A stretch of 64,000 nt of DNA. Source: an uncultured Selenomonadales bacterium (GTDB taxonomy: Bacteria; Bacillota; Negativicutes; Selenomonadales; Selenomonadaceae). The DNA is taken from positions 1 to 64,000 of the forward strand of contig ONUH01000013.1 in assembly GCA_900321035.1 (NCBI GenBank), written 5' to 3'. The notes under the pieces were generated by a model. The model was given only the letters and a program-made list of their open reading frames with translations, was not told the origin of the DNA and made no database searches. Below are positions 18,566 to 26,785 of the stretch, piece by piece (position 1 is the first letter of the stretch; each line of letters opens with the position of its first letter). The position numbers and the translations under genes were made by a program.

Positions 18566-19525
18566 TCAAACAAGCGCCAAGGCCACAATTCCAAAAAACA
18601 CGCCCGCCGCCCAAAACGTACGGACGACCTTTGTCTCCGGCCAGCCTTTGAGTTCATAATGGTGATGAATCGGGCTCATCAGAAAAATCCGCTGCCCGCC
18701 TGTCAGCTTAAAATAGGTAACCTGAATGATGACAGACAGCGCCTCGATCACGAAAACACCGCCAATGACGACAAGCAAGAGCTCCGTCTTCGTCAGGATT
18801 GCCGCCGCAGCAAGCGCGCCGCCGAGGGCCAGCGAGCCCGTATCGCCCATGAACACCTTCGCGGGGTGCGCGTTGAAACGCAGGAACGCGATACAGGCCG
18901 CCGCCACGGCAATGCAGAAGGAGGCGAGCGCCGCCTTCCCGAACATAACGCAGACGACCGCATAGCAAATCGCCGCTACAGCCACGGTTCCTGTCGCCAG
19001 ACCGTCCAGACCGTCCGTAAGATTCACCGCGTTCGTCGTGCCGACGAGTACAAAGAAAATCAGAACGTAATAGAAAATGCCGAAATCCACAATTTTATTG
19101 AAAACCGGAACCCAAAGCTCCGTCGTCACGCCGAGAAAAATCGAGCCAATCAGTGCCACGACCACCGCCATGATTACCTGCCCCAAGAATTTATGGCGCG
19201 GGCGCAGCCCAAGGTTGCGCTTCTTCACGACCTTGATATAGTCGTCGATAAATCCGATGACGCCGTGTCCCAGCGTCACAAACAACGCCAGCAGCACCGA
19301 CGGCTCGAATCCCGCCGCAAAAAGCGATCCCGCCGTCAACGCGGCGAGAATCATCAGGCCGCCCATCGTTGGCGTCCCGCTTTTCGCCTGATGACTCTTC
19401 GGCCCCTCCTCGCGGATGCTCTGTCCGAATTTCAGCTTGCGAAGCTCGGGAATCACAAAAGGACCCGAAAGGAGAACCACAAGCGCAGAAATGATTGCCG
19501 CCTTTAGCGCGGCAGAAACTTCCAT
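18566..19525 (-). CDS. mraY: Phospho-N-acetylmuramoyl-pentapeptide-transferase
   Basis: 319 residues and about ten membrane helices; it makes lipid I from UDP-MurNAc-pentapeptide and undecaprenyl phosphate. Recognisable blocks are GTPTMGGLM, the catalytic region GFIDDYIKV and NAVNLTDGLDGLATG, and the SPIHHHYELKGWPE loop. The ATG at 19525, ten bases after GGGAGG, is used as start. It lies 19 nt downstream of murF. Confidence 0.95.
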   Translation of the reverse strand: MEVSAALKAAIISALVVLLSGPFVIPELRKLKFGQSIREEGPKSHQAKSGTPTMGGLMILAALTAGSLFAAGFEPSVLLALFVTLGHGVIGFIDDYIKVVKKRNLGLRPRHKFLGQVIMAVVVALIGSIFLGVTTELWVPVFNKIVDFGIFYYVLIFFVLVGTTNAVNLTDGLDGLATGTVAVAAICYAVVCVMFGKAALASFCIAVAAACIAFLRFNAHPAKVFMGDTGSLALGGALAAAAILTKTELLLVVIGGVFVIEALSVIIQVTYFKLTGGQRIFLMSPIHHHYELKGWPETKVVRTFWAAGVFFGIVALALV

Positions 19526-19544
19526 AAATAAAAAGCCTCCCAAG

Positions 19545-20918
19545 TTACAACAACTCGATGATCTTATCCATCTGCATCCCGTGCGAACCTTTGAACAGTA
19601 CCGTGTCGCCGGGCCGCAGGATTTCTTTCAGCTTCGCCGCCGCTTCCTCGCGGGAGGCGCAGCGGTAAACATCTTTCATACCCGCTGCTTCCGCGCCGGC
19701 GGCGATTTCCTCGCCCAGCGGACCGCGAGTCACCAGCGCCGCTGCCCCCGACTCCGCCAGTTCCTCGCCGACGCGCCGATGCGCCGCCTTCGCGTGGTCT
19801 CCAAGCTCCAGCATATCGCCGAGCACCGCCACGCGCCGTCCCTCCGCAATCTCCTTCATGGTGCGGATAGCCGCGCTCATGGAAAGCGGACTGGCGTTAT
19901 ACGCGTCGTTGATAATCGTATATTCTCCGCGTTTCTCGCAGGCAAACCGCGCGCCCGACATCGCGGGCGCTTCAAGGCCCGCCGCCATCGTTTCCGGCGG
20001 AAGGCCAAGCGCGTAACCCACGGCAAGCGCCGCCAGTGCGTTCGACACATTGTGCCGTCCCGGAAGCGGGAGCCGGTACGGCTGCTTTCTTCCATCGGGG
20101 AAAACCGCGGTGAACCGCGACTCCATGCCATCCTGGACAATCTCCGTGCCGCGCACGTCCGCGTCTTCGCTTTCCCCGAACGTCACGACGGAAACGTCTT
20201 CTCCCGCTTTCCCGCGCATCGCCAAAACGCGCGGGTCGTCCGCGTTCAATACCGCCGTGCCGCCTGCGGGCAGCGCCTCCACCATTTCGGATTTCGCCTT
20301 CGCGATATTCTCGATCGAGCCAAGCAGCTCGATATGCGTCTCCCCGACGTTCGTGACGACGCCGACGGTAGGAGCCGCAAAGGGCGCAAGCGCCGCAATC
20401 TGTCCGAGACCGCGCATGCCGATCTCCACCACCGCCGCCCGATGTTCCGGGCGCAAACCCAGCAGCGTCTTCGGCAGCCCGATTTCATTGTTGAAATTTG
20501 CTTCCGTCCGGAGCACGGGGAAACTCGCACCCAGCACCGACGCCGTCAAATCCTTCGTGGTCGTCTTGCCGTTGGATCCAGTGATGGCGACGACTGGCAG
20601 AGAAAATTTCGCCCGCCATGCATGAGCGATTTCCTGATACGCTCTCAACGTGTCGGGTACGCGGAGCACAGGCACCGAAAGCCCTTCCGTCTTCTCCGGG
20701 CTGCATCCGTCGGAAACCAAGACGCCCGCCGCGCCTGCTTCCTGCGCTTTCTGCAAGAAATCCTCTCCGTTGAACCGCTCGCCCTTCAGCGCGATGAACA
20801 GCGCGTCTTTTTCAATCGCGCGCGTGTCCGTCGTCACATCGGAAAACGAGACGTCGCCGCCGCCCGAGACGGCGGCTCCCGTCGCCCGGAGAATTTCCTC
20901 CATCGCAAAGCCCGGCAT
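19545..20918 (-). CDS. murF: UDP-N-acetylmuramoyl-tripeptide--D-alanyl-D-alanine ligase
   Basis: 457 residues. The N-terminal MurF/MurE-like domain is followed by the ATP loop GSNGKTTTKDLTA and the C-terminal ligase domain with NDAYNASPLSM. It attaches the Ddl product D-Ala-D-Ala to the stem peptide. Its start overlaps the murE stop (TGATG), with GGGAGG nine bases before the ATG inside the murE end, so the two are translationally coupled. Confidence 0.95.
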   Translation of the reverse strand: MPGFAMEEILRATGAAVSGGGDVSFSDVTTDTRAIEKDALFIALKGERFNGEDFLQKAQEAGAAGVLVSDGCSPEKTEGLSVPVLRVPDTLRAYQEIAHAWRAKFSLPVVAITGSNGKTTTKDLTASVLGASFPVLRTEANFNNEIGLPKTLLGLRPEHRAAVVEIGMRGLGQIAALAPFAAPTVGVVTNVGETHIELLGSIENIAKAKSEMVEALPAGGTAVLNADDPRVLAMRGKAGEDVSVVTFGESEDADVRGTEIVQDGMESRFTAVFPDGRKQPYRLPLPGRHNVSNALAALAVGYALGLPPETMAAGLEAPAMSGARFACEKRGEYTIINDAYNASPLSMSAAIRTMKEIAEGRRVAVLGDMLELGDHAKAAHRRVGEELAESGAAALVTRGPLGEEIAAGAEAAGMKDVYRCASREEAAAKLKEILRPGDTVLFKGSHGMQMDKIIELL

Positions 20919-22405
20919 CAGCCCAAACCTCCCAACGCTTCCCGCGCCACTTCACGGTCGTCGAAATGCACCTTTTCCGTACCGATGATTTGATAATCCT
21001 CATGGCCCTTGCCCGCGATGATGACCGTGTCTCCCGCGTGCGCCAGTGATATCGCCAAATAAATCGCTTCCCGACGGTCCGTGACTTTTTCATGCGTCTT
21101 TTTCCCGATAACCTCCGCGACGCCGGCCTCGACCTCGGCGAGAATCGCCTCAGGGTCCTCCGTGCGCGGATTGTCCGAAGTCGTGATGACAATATCGGAG
21201 AGCTGGGCCGCGATGCGTCCCATGATCGGGCGTTTCGTGTGGTCGCGGTCGCCGCCGCAGCCGAACACCGTGATGATGCGGTTCTCCGTGATATCCCGGG
21301 CCGTGTGCAGGATGTTTTCCAGCCCGTCCGGCGTATGCGCGTAATCCACCACCACGTTGAAAAGCTGCCCCGCGTCCACTGTCTCAAAACGCCCCGGCAC
21401 TCCGCGGAATTCCGAGACCGCTTCCCCGATGACCGCGTACGGCACATTCTCCGCCGCCGCCGCTCCCGTCGCCGAAAGCACGTTATAGATATTGAACAAA
21501 CCCGCAATGTGCGTCCGAACCGGCAGCCGCCCGTACGCCCCTTGAATCGTGAACTCCGAGCCCAGCGGTCCTAACTTTATATCCACCGCCCGTAAATCCG
21601 CCGATTCATCTCCCAACGCATAAGTCAGATGGCCGCATTGGGAACGTTCCAAAATGTATTGCGCCTGCTCGTCGTCGAGATTCACCACCGCCGTCTTGTC
21701 CGGCTTGATGCCGGGGCCGCCGAGTCCCTCGAACAGCTTCGCCTTCGCGGCGAGATAATTTTCCATCGTCTTATGGTAGTCCAGATGGTCCTGCGTGAAA
21801 TTCGTGAACACCGCCGTATCGAACTCGCAGCCCGCCACCCGGTTCTGCGCCAGCGCATGGGACGACACTTCCATCACCACGTACTCGATGCCGTCTTCCA
21901 CCATCTGCGCCAGCAGACGCTGAAGGTCGACGATGTTCGGCGTCGTGTTCTGGCTCGGCAGGCGCTGCTCCTCAATCATCGTCTGGATGGTCCCGATCAA
22001 GCCGACTTTATGGCCCGCATGCCGCAAAATCGAGCGCAGCAAAAAGCTCGTCGTCGTCTTGCCGTTCGTCCCCGTAATGCCGATCAACCGAAGCCGCTGG
22101 GACGGAACGTCGAAAAAGAACGGCACGATGACCTGCAGTGCCTCGTCAAGATTCGGCACCTTGAGCACGACGATCCCCTGCTGCGGCTCTATATCCCGCT
22201 CCGTCACAATGGCCGCCGCGCCTTTCGCCTTGACGTCGGGGATGAACTTATGCCCGTCCACATGCTCTCCCGCCACGCAGACAAACAACGCCCCCGGCGT
22301 GACCTGCCGCGAATCCTGTACGATATCGGTGACAAACGTATCGGCATTTCCGCGCACCTCCGCGCCGGGAACCAATGCCGCCAACTTTCCGATTTTCTTT
22401 CTCAT
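20918..22405 (-). CDS. murE: UDP-N-acetylmuramoyl-tripeptide synthetase, meso-DAP type
   Basis: 495 residues. The N-domain is followed by the ATP loop GTNGKTTTSFLL and a C-domain bearing SDNPRTEDP. DNPR is the substrate motif of MurE enzymes that add meso-diaminopimelate rather than lysine, so the wall is A1-gamma type (inference from family rule). The start is the ATG at 22405, five bases after GGGAGGAG; an upstream start at 22429 lies inside the leader. It is transcribed from its own promoter through a 170-nt structured leader. Confidence 0.95.
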   Translation of the reverse strand: MRKKIGKLAALVPGAEVRGNADTFVTDIVQDSRQVTPGALFVCVAGEHVDGHKFIPDVKAKGAAAIVTERDIEPQQGIVVLKVPNLDEALQVIVPFFFDVPSQRLRLIGITGTNGKTTTSFLLRSILRHAGHKVGLIGTIQTMIEEQRLPSQNTTPNIVDLQRLLAQMVEDGIEYVVMEVSSHALAQNRVAGCEFDTAVFTNFTQDHLDYHKTMENYLAAKAKLFEGLGGPGIKPDKTAVVNLDDEQAQYILERSQCGHLTYALGDESADLRAVDIKLGPLGSEFTIQGAYGRLPVRTHIAGLFNIYNVLSATGAAAAENVPYAVIGEAVSEFRGVPGRFETVDAGQLFNVVVDYAHTPDGLENILHTARDITENRIITVFGCGGDRDHTKRPIMGRIAAQLSDIVITTSDNPRTEDPEAILAEVEAGVAEVIGKKTHEKVTDRREAIYLAISLAHAGDTVIIAGKGHEDYQIIGTEKVHFDDREVAREALGGLG

Positions 22406-22431
22406 GCCGTCTCCTCCCAAAAATTGCAACC

Positions 22432-22575
22432 TGCATTACAGCGCCTTCGCTCGGGGCTTGCCGCGGGCAAGGCCGTCCCTTTCGGCGTTCCGACGAGACA
22501 GACGCATGCGCGCCGACCGCCGTTTGCACCTCAGTCCCGTCGACAGAGACGGGCTCTCTTTTTTCCTCGTTATAA
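22432..22575 (-). promoter_or_regulatory. Long structured G+C-rich leader of murE
   Basis: An untranslated stretch between the predicted murE transcription start (about 22575) and the murE ribosome-binding site. It holds stable elements: CCCGTC/GACGGG (22536-22553), a CGGCG/CGCCG stem enclosing 22483-22515, and CTTGCC/GGCAAG (22457-22471). The last lies close to the Shine-Dalgarno region. Short stretches (GAGGTGC, CGCCGAAAGG) recall parts of the lysine riboswitch, but its other conserved blocks are not found. The class is unassigned. Confidence 0.5.
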
Positions 22576-22581
22576 AATTAT

Positions 22582-22610
22582 ATTATACGGCTTATTTTGG
22601 ATTTTTACAG
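22582..22610 (-). promoter_or_regulatory. Promoter of the murE operon
   Basis: Perfect -10 TATAAT (22582-22587) on the minus strand with a weak -35 CTGTAA (22605-22610) at 17 nt. It lies just after the ftsL terminator and makes murE-to-sbp a separate transcription unit. Confidence 0.65.
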
Positions 22611-22627
22611 CGAACATATCTTTTATT

Positions 22628-22663
22628 CTATAAAAAATAAAAAGCGCTGCCCCGCAACGCTTT
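22628..22663 (-). terminator. Terminator of mraZ-rsmH-ftsL
   Basis: Minus-strand stem AAGCGTTGC / GCAGCGCTT (one G-U pair) with a GGGG loop, followed by TTTTTATTTTTT. It is about ten bases past the ftsL stop and separates ftsL from murE. Confidence 0.88.
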
Positions 22664-22673
22664 CTATTCGCTG

Positions 22674-23060
22674 TCATTTATTGCCTTCCGCGGCAAAGTA
22701 GAATTCCTTCGGTATCACCATGCCGAGCTCATTGAGCGCCCGATTCTTGATGCGTTGCGGCGCCTTCATTTCCGCGATTTTCAGCTCGATATTCTTGTTC
22801 TCCCGTTCCAGTCGCAGCGCCTCCTGCCGAAGCTGTACGAGTTCATAACCCCGCATCGCGCTTTCCTCGCTCCGTATCAACGTCACCGTAGCGGTAATCG
22901 CGAAGAGCAAAAACAACATAAGCGCCTTGAACCGAAGCTCCGTATTCACCTGAGCGCGTGCGGCAAGCGCCGGGCGCCGCCTGTTGTGCCGGCGGACGAC
23001 GACCTGTTGTTCTTCCGTCTCCTCCGCCCACACTCTTTTAGCTGCCTGCGGCATCTGCAT
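22674..23060 (-). CDS. ftsL: Cell division protein FtsL-like
   Basis: 128 residues. A basic, arginine-rich cytoplasmic tail (1-43) precedes one membrane helix (about 45-63) and a leucine/glutamate heptad region (about 70-100), then RALNELGMVIPKE, a typical FtsL ending. FtsL joins the divisome with FtsQ and a FtsB-like partner. The call rests on topology and position after rsmH; sequence conservation is always low in this family. Confidence 0.82.
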   Translation of the reverse strand: MQMPQAAKRVWAEETEEQQVVVRRHNRRRPALAARAQVNTELRFKALMLFLLFAITATVTLIRSEESAMRGYELVQLRQEALRLERENKNIELKIAEMKAPQRIKNRALNELGMVIPKEFYFAAEGNK

Positions 23061-23174
23061 TTCCCCCTTCTGCTTTGCGAAATCGTCCGGCGGCGTCCAC
23101 AGGCCCGGAAAAAGCTTGGCATCAGCATGCCCAAATCCTTCTCCGGCTCCTGCGTCCCCTGCGCCGCCGAACCT

Positions 23175-24131
23175 CTATTTCGCCCCCGGTTCTTTTTCCG
23201 CCAGGCGGAGCTTTGCGCTCTTCGCCCGCGGATTCCCCTTCACCTCGTCCGCCCCCGGCTTCCTCGCCTTCCCCAAAAGGCGCACCTCCGGCCTGTGGCC
23301 GCAAACGCAAACAGGAACGCCTGGCGGACAGATGCAGCCGCGCGCCATATCGCGCAGCGTGTTCTTTGCGATTCGATCTTCCAGCGAATGGAAAGTGAGA
23401 ATCGCGATGCGGCCCCCCGGCCGCAAGTGTCGGACCGCCGTCCGGATCGACGCTTCCAAAATCGAAAGCTCGTCATTCGCTTCAATGCGAATGGCCTGAA
23501 ACACGCGCTTCGCCGGATGACCGGCGGCAGCTCTCCGAACGGCCTTCGGCACAGCCCGGCAGACAATGTCCACCAGCTCCGCCGTCGTCCTTACAGGGGT
23601 CTCCTTCCGCATTTCCACAATGAAGGCGGCGATGCGTTTTCCCCAACGTTCTTCGCCGTAATCATGAAAAATGCGGGCCAACGCTTCTTCCGAATACGAA
23701 TTGACAATCTCGTAAGCCGTGAGCTTTTGCCTCTCGTCCATGCGCATGTCCAGCGGCGCATCGTGCATGTAGGAAAACCCGCGCTCCGCCGTGTCGATCT
23801 GATGCGAGGACACCCCGAGATCGAACAGCACCCCGTCCACGGCGTCCGCGCCGAGTTCCCCGAGGATTGCGTCGAGGTTTCTGAAATTGTCATGCACAAT
23901 ACTCACCCGGCAGGGAACGTCTTTCAGCCGTTCCTTTGCCGCCGCCACCGCGGCCGCGTCCCGATCGATTCCGATGAGCCAACCGTCTGCAGAAAGCCGC
24001 GAAGCGATGCGGAGCGAATGCCCCGCGCCGCCCAGCGTACAATCTACGTAAACGCCCGCCGTCGTGGACAGGAGCCCTTCGACAGTCTCCTTCGGCATGA
24101 CGCTGACGTGCTGAAACTCCGCGCCCTCCAT
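23175..24131 (-). CDS. rsmH: 16S rRNA (cytosine(1402)-N(4))-methyltransferase
   Basis: A 318-residue SAM-dependent methyltransferase (MraW). The N-terminus has FQHVSVMPKETVEGL, and the SAM site contains VDCTLGGAGHS. FDLGVSSHQID is the diagnostic catalytic block and LTFHSLEDRI lies near the end. It methylates C1402 in the 16S rRNA decoding centre. It lies 3 nt downstream of mraZ and 114 nt upstream of ftsL. Confidence 0.96.
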   Translation of the reverse strand: MEGAEFQHVSVMPKETVEGLLSTTAGVYVDCTLGGAGHSLRIASRLSADGWLIGIDRDAAAVAAAKERLKDVPCRVSIVHDNFRNLDAILGELGADAVDGVLFDLGVSSHQIDTAERGFSYMHDAPLDMRMDERQKLTAYEIVNSYSEEALARIFHDYGEERWGKRIAAFIVEMRKETPVRTTAELVDIVCRAVPKAVRRAAAGHPAKRVFQAIRIEANDELSILEASIRTAVRHLRPGGRIAILTFHSLEDRIAKNTLRDMARGCICPPGVPVCVCGHRPEVRLLGKARKPGADEVKGNPRAKSAKLRLAEKEPGAK

Positions 24132-24134
24132 CGG

Positions 24135-24572
24135 TCAAATCCCAAGATTTGCCAGCGACGCGGTGAACGCCTCCGGAGAATCGTCCTCCATCGCGTTGTA
24201 GCGTTCCCACTCGGCCTTGCTCCAAACCTCGACACGGTTTGACGCGCCGGTCAGCACTACGTCCTTTTCCAGCTTCGCGTAGGTCCTGAGATTACCCGGC
24301 ACGAGAAATCTTCCCTGCCGGTCACACTCCAGCTCGCGTCCTCCCGAGCAGAAATGGCGCACAAGCCGCCTCGCCTCCGGGCTTACCATCGGCAGGCTTT
24401 GGAGCTTCTGCTCCCATCGGGTCCACTCGTTCTCGCCGAAAATGAACAAGCATTGGTCCAACCCCTTCGTGATGAAAAAATGCTCGCCCAACGCGACGCG
24501 GAAATCCGCCGGAAGGATCACGCGTCCCTTCGCGTCGATAGTATGCGCGTACTCGCCCATGAGCATCTTCAT
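24135..24572 (-). CDS. mraZ: Transcriptional regulator MraZ
   Basis: 145 residues made of two AbrB/SpoVT-like swapped-hairpin halves, each with a DxKGR-type motif: IDAKGRVILPADFR (about 13-26) and ECDRQGRFLVPGNLR (about 78-92). It forms ring oligomers and represses its own cluster in species where it was tested. It is the first gene of mraZ-rsmH-ftsL and has the expected repeats directly upstream. Confidence 0.94.
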   Translation of the reverse strand: MKMLMGEYAHTIDAKGRVILPADFRVALGEHFFITKGLDQCLFIFGENEWTRWEQKLQSLPMVSPEARRLVRHFCSGGRELECDRQGRFLVPGNLRTYAKLEKDVVLTGASNRVEVWSKAEWERYNAMEDDSPEAFTASLANLGI

Positions 24573-24596
24573 TCACCACCTTTCAGGATTCAGCAA

Positions 24597-24622
24597 CCAC
24601 ATTCTACCACTTTTCCCCACTT
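24597..24622 (-). promoter_or_regulatory. MraZ operator: three GTGG repeats, 10-bp period
   Basis: On the minus strand GTGG occurs at 24617-24620, 24607-24610 and 24597-24600, exactly 10 bp apart. A further GTGGGGAAAA is at 24642-24651. This matches the known MraZ box layout of direct repeats one helical turn apart upstream of mraZ. The core promoter hexamers are not clear. Confidence 0.75.
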
Positions 24623-24769
24623 TATGCATTATTTTTTTACATTTTCCCCACATAAAATCAACATTTTTAGGGAACGCATGCTCTATAACGCCATAAAAAC
24701 ACGCCATTTTCTCTCTCCGCACAAGTGCATTGGGACAAAATACCCTGCCCATCCCTTGCATTTTCGCAT

Positions 24770-24809
24770 AAAAAAAGCCCCTCAAAGAACAATCCGATGT
24801 TCTTGAGGG
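24770..24809 (-). terminator. Terminator of the polysaccharide deacetylase gene
   Basis: Stem CCCTCAAAGAAC / GTTCTTGAGGG with one bulge, followed on the minus strand by GCTTTTTTTATG. It lies 34 nt past the stop codon and insulates the mraZ promoter region. Confidence 0.88.
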
Positions 24810-24843
24810 ACTTATGATTTATTTTTCTGTTGCCTATGGAATT

Positions 24844-25686
24844 TTAATGTTTATTCCACCCGATCTGCTCAAACAACGGCACAAATTTCAGCCGCTCCAA
24901 AAACGACGCGAAGGTGTCCGGCGTCCGGAAAATCGGCACGCGCTCGATGGCATAAAAATTCGTGGCGCGGTCCATATTGCCGTTTCGGACGGTGAACGCG
25001 CCCTTGTAGCCCGCTTCCTTGACGAGGCTTGCGATATGCAGGTTATATGCGCCCGTCGGGTACGCCAAGAACTCCACTTCCTTGCCCAGCCGCTGCTCGA
25101 TGTTGTGCTTGGATTCGGTCAGCTCGTAACGGATCTGCTCATCCGTCAGGTCGGTCAAAGAACCGTGGGTAACGGTGTGCGACTCGATGGAGACGACGCC
25201 GGAGGCGTCCATTTCCGCCGCCTGCCCCCAGGTCAGATATCCGGGATAATTCCTGTCCAGCAAATCCGTGATGACGAAAATCGTCGCCTTCACGCCGTAC
25301 TTTTTCAGGATCGGATACGCGTAAGTGTAATTGTCGGCATAGCCGTCGTCAAACGTAATCAGCACCGGATTCGTCGGCAGCTCCGCGCCGTCGGTGAACG
25401 CCATGTAGAGCTCATGGGGCGTAATCGTATGGTAGCCGTTCTGCGCCAAAAATGCAATCTGCCGCTCGAATTCCGACGGCGGCACGGACAATGAAATATT
25501 CATATTGTCGACTTTATGGTAGTTGAGCACGATGACCTTCGGACCGCCGGCGCTGTCTGCCGTTCCCGCAGCTTTCCCTCCTTCCTGCCGCAGGAAGAAG
25601 CCCGCTAACAAAGACACTGCCAAAAGCAGCGGCAGCACAATTTTTTTCCGCGCGGCAATCCGCTCCGCGATACGATGCACGTTCAT
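24844..25686 (-). CDS. Membrane-anchored polysaccharide deacetylase
   Basis: 280 residues. An N-terminal membrane anchor (about 15-32) is followed by a NodB-homology domain from about 50. The catalytic/metal motif TFDDG is at 111-115, and the zinc-binding histidines H170 and H174 lie in SHTVTHGSL. The extracytoplasmic enzyme would remove acetyl groups from GlcNAc-containing polymers (peptidoglycan or a capsule); the substrate cannot be told. It stands alone, divergent from the DUF1858 gene. Confidence 0.9.
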   Translation of the reverse strand: MNVHRIAERIAARKKIVLPLLLAVSLLAGFFLRQEGGKAAGTADSAGGPKVIVLNYHKVDNMNISLSVPPSEFERQIAFLAQNGYHTITPHELYMAFTDGAELPTNPVLITFDDGYADNYTYAYPILKKYGVKATIFVITDLLDRNYPGYLTWGQAAEMDASGVVSIESHTVTHGSLTDLTDEQIRYELTESKHNIEQRLGKEVEFLAYPTGAYNLHIASLVKEAGYKGAFTVRNGNMDRATNFYAIERVPIFRTPDTFASFLERLKFVPLFEQIGWNKH

Positions 25687-25760
25687 TCCTCCATCTCCGT
25701 AATCCAGCTTATTGTACCCCCCTTCGCAAAAAAAAGCTACCCCGACGAAAAAAAACGTGC

Positions 25761-25766
25761 TATACT
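25761..25766 (+). promoter_or_regulatory. Extended -10 promoter of the DUF1858 gene
   Basis: TGCTATACT is an extended -10 element about 40 nt upstream of the ATG, with no good -35. An A-rich tract (about 25750-25756) precedes it. Confidence 0.5.
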
Positions 25767-25807
25767 ATACCAATCAAATCAAAATACCACGAACAGGAGG
25801 ATGGGAC

Positions 25808-26008
25808 ATGACGATTACCAAGGATATGAGCATTATGGAGGTTGTCCAAAAATACCCCGACACCGTCGAGGTCTTCATGAATTCCGGCATGGGCTGCCTC
25901 GGCTGCGCCGCCGCGCATTTTGAAAACATCGAGCAGGGCGCGCTGGCTCACGGCATTGATATCGACAGCCTGATGAAAGGGCTGAACGACGTCGTTCCGC
26001 AAGCGTAA
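25808..26008 (+). CDS. DUF1858 redox-disulfide domain protein
   Basis: 66 residues forming a single DUF1858 domain with the paired cysteines C30 and C33 in GMGCLGCAAAHFE. This small family is known as the hybrid-cluster-protein-associated redox disulfide domain. The two cysteines suggest a thiol-redox or metal role, but none is proven. The ATG at 25808 is seven bases after AGGAGG. It is monocistronic, with its own promoter and terminator. Confidence 0.88.
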   Translation: MTITKDMSIMEVVQKYPDTVEVFMNSGMGCLGCAAAHFENIEQGALAHGIDIDSLMKGLNDVVPQA

Positions 26009-26021
26009 GCACAGAAGGGAA

Positions 26022-26056
26022 AACCGCAGGAGCAAAATCTGTTCCTGCGGTTTTTT
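26022..26056 (+). terminator. Terminator of the DUF1858 gene
   Basis: Stem ACCGCAGGA / TCCTGCGGT followed by six T. Confidence 0.9.
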
Positions 26057-26128
26057 GTGTCTATTTGCCAACATATTCTTTGATGATAATGTTTACGACT
26101 GTTTATCGTCGTGAAAAGTCAAGGGGGA

Positions 26129-26152
26129 GGGGCGACGCCCCGCCAAATTTAT
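26129..26152. repeat. Short palindromic repeat GGGGC-N3-GCCCC followed by an AT stretch
   Basis: GGGGC (26129-26133), GAC, GCCCC (26137-26141), then CAAATTTATTT. Near copies occur at 34848-34860 and 35217-35229, the latter with a similar CAAATTATATTT tail. The rest of the gene-free stretch 26057-26228 shows nothing else. Confidence 0.5.
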
Positions 26153-26228
26153 TTACGCAATGATAAGAAGTTGTAATCGTACAAACAACTGCCAAAATCT
26201 TTCGATAAAGAAATTTTCCTTAAATTAT

Positions 26229-26672
26229 TTACATTGCGTCGGTATCGAAAATCAGCGTCACCGGTCCGTCGTTAACCGACGCGACCTGCATATCCGCGCC
26301 GAACCGTCCGCGTTCGACGGCAAACCCCCGCGCCTCGCACGCCGCCATGAACCGCTCGTAAAGAGGTTCCGCCACGTCGGGCTTCGCCGCCTTGGAAAAT
26401 CCGGGACGCCGGCTCTTGAGATCCGCGTACAGCGTGAACTGTGAAACGACGAGAAGCTGTCCGCCGACCGTCTCAAGGGAAAGATTCATCTTACCCGCTT
26501 CGTCCTCGAAAACACGAAGACCGCAGACTTTGTCTGCAAGCCAGTCCGCTTCTTTTTCCGTGTCGTCGGGTCCGACGCCCAGCAGCACCAAAAACCCATT
26601 GCCTATCTTCCCGCAGCACGCCCCGTCAATCGTCACCGACGCTTCGCGCACCCGCGTCACTACCGCTCTCAT
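26229..26672 (-). CDS. dtd: D-aminoacyl-tRNA deacylase
   Basis: 147 residues, the normal length. The motifs SQFTLYAD (about 77-84) and NDGPVT (about 133-138, family Gly-Pro motif) form the active site at the dimer interface. It removes D-amino acids, and glycine from mischarged tRNA-Ala. It is divergent from the DUF4127 gene and stands alone. Confidence 0.95.
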   Translation of the reverse strand: MRAVVTRVREASVTIDGACCGKIGNGFLVLLGVGPDDTEKEADWLADKVCGLRVFEDEAGKMNLSLETVGGQLLVVSQFTLYADLKSRRPGFSKAAKPDVAEPLYERFMAACEARGFAVERGRFGADMQVASVNDGPVTLIFDTDAM

Positions 26673-26785
26673 ATCCTCGCTCCTCTCCCGTCGAATAAAC
26701 CCCTTTTTTCATTCTGCTATATAGTATATGATAGAAAGAACAACGACAAGCATTTTTTATCAAAAAACAGAAAGGAGGCGCGAAC

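Noticed and set aside
22432..22575. Lysine riboswitch upstream of murE
   Set aside because: Only short blocks agree and the required AGUA and 3' core blocks were not found, so it is reported as an unassigned leader.
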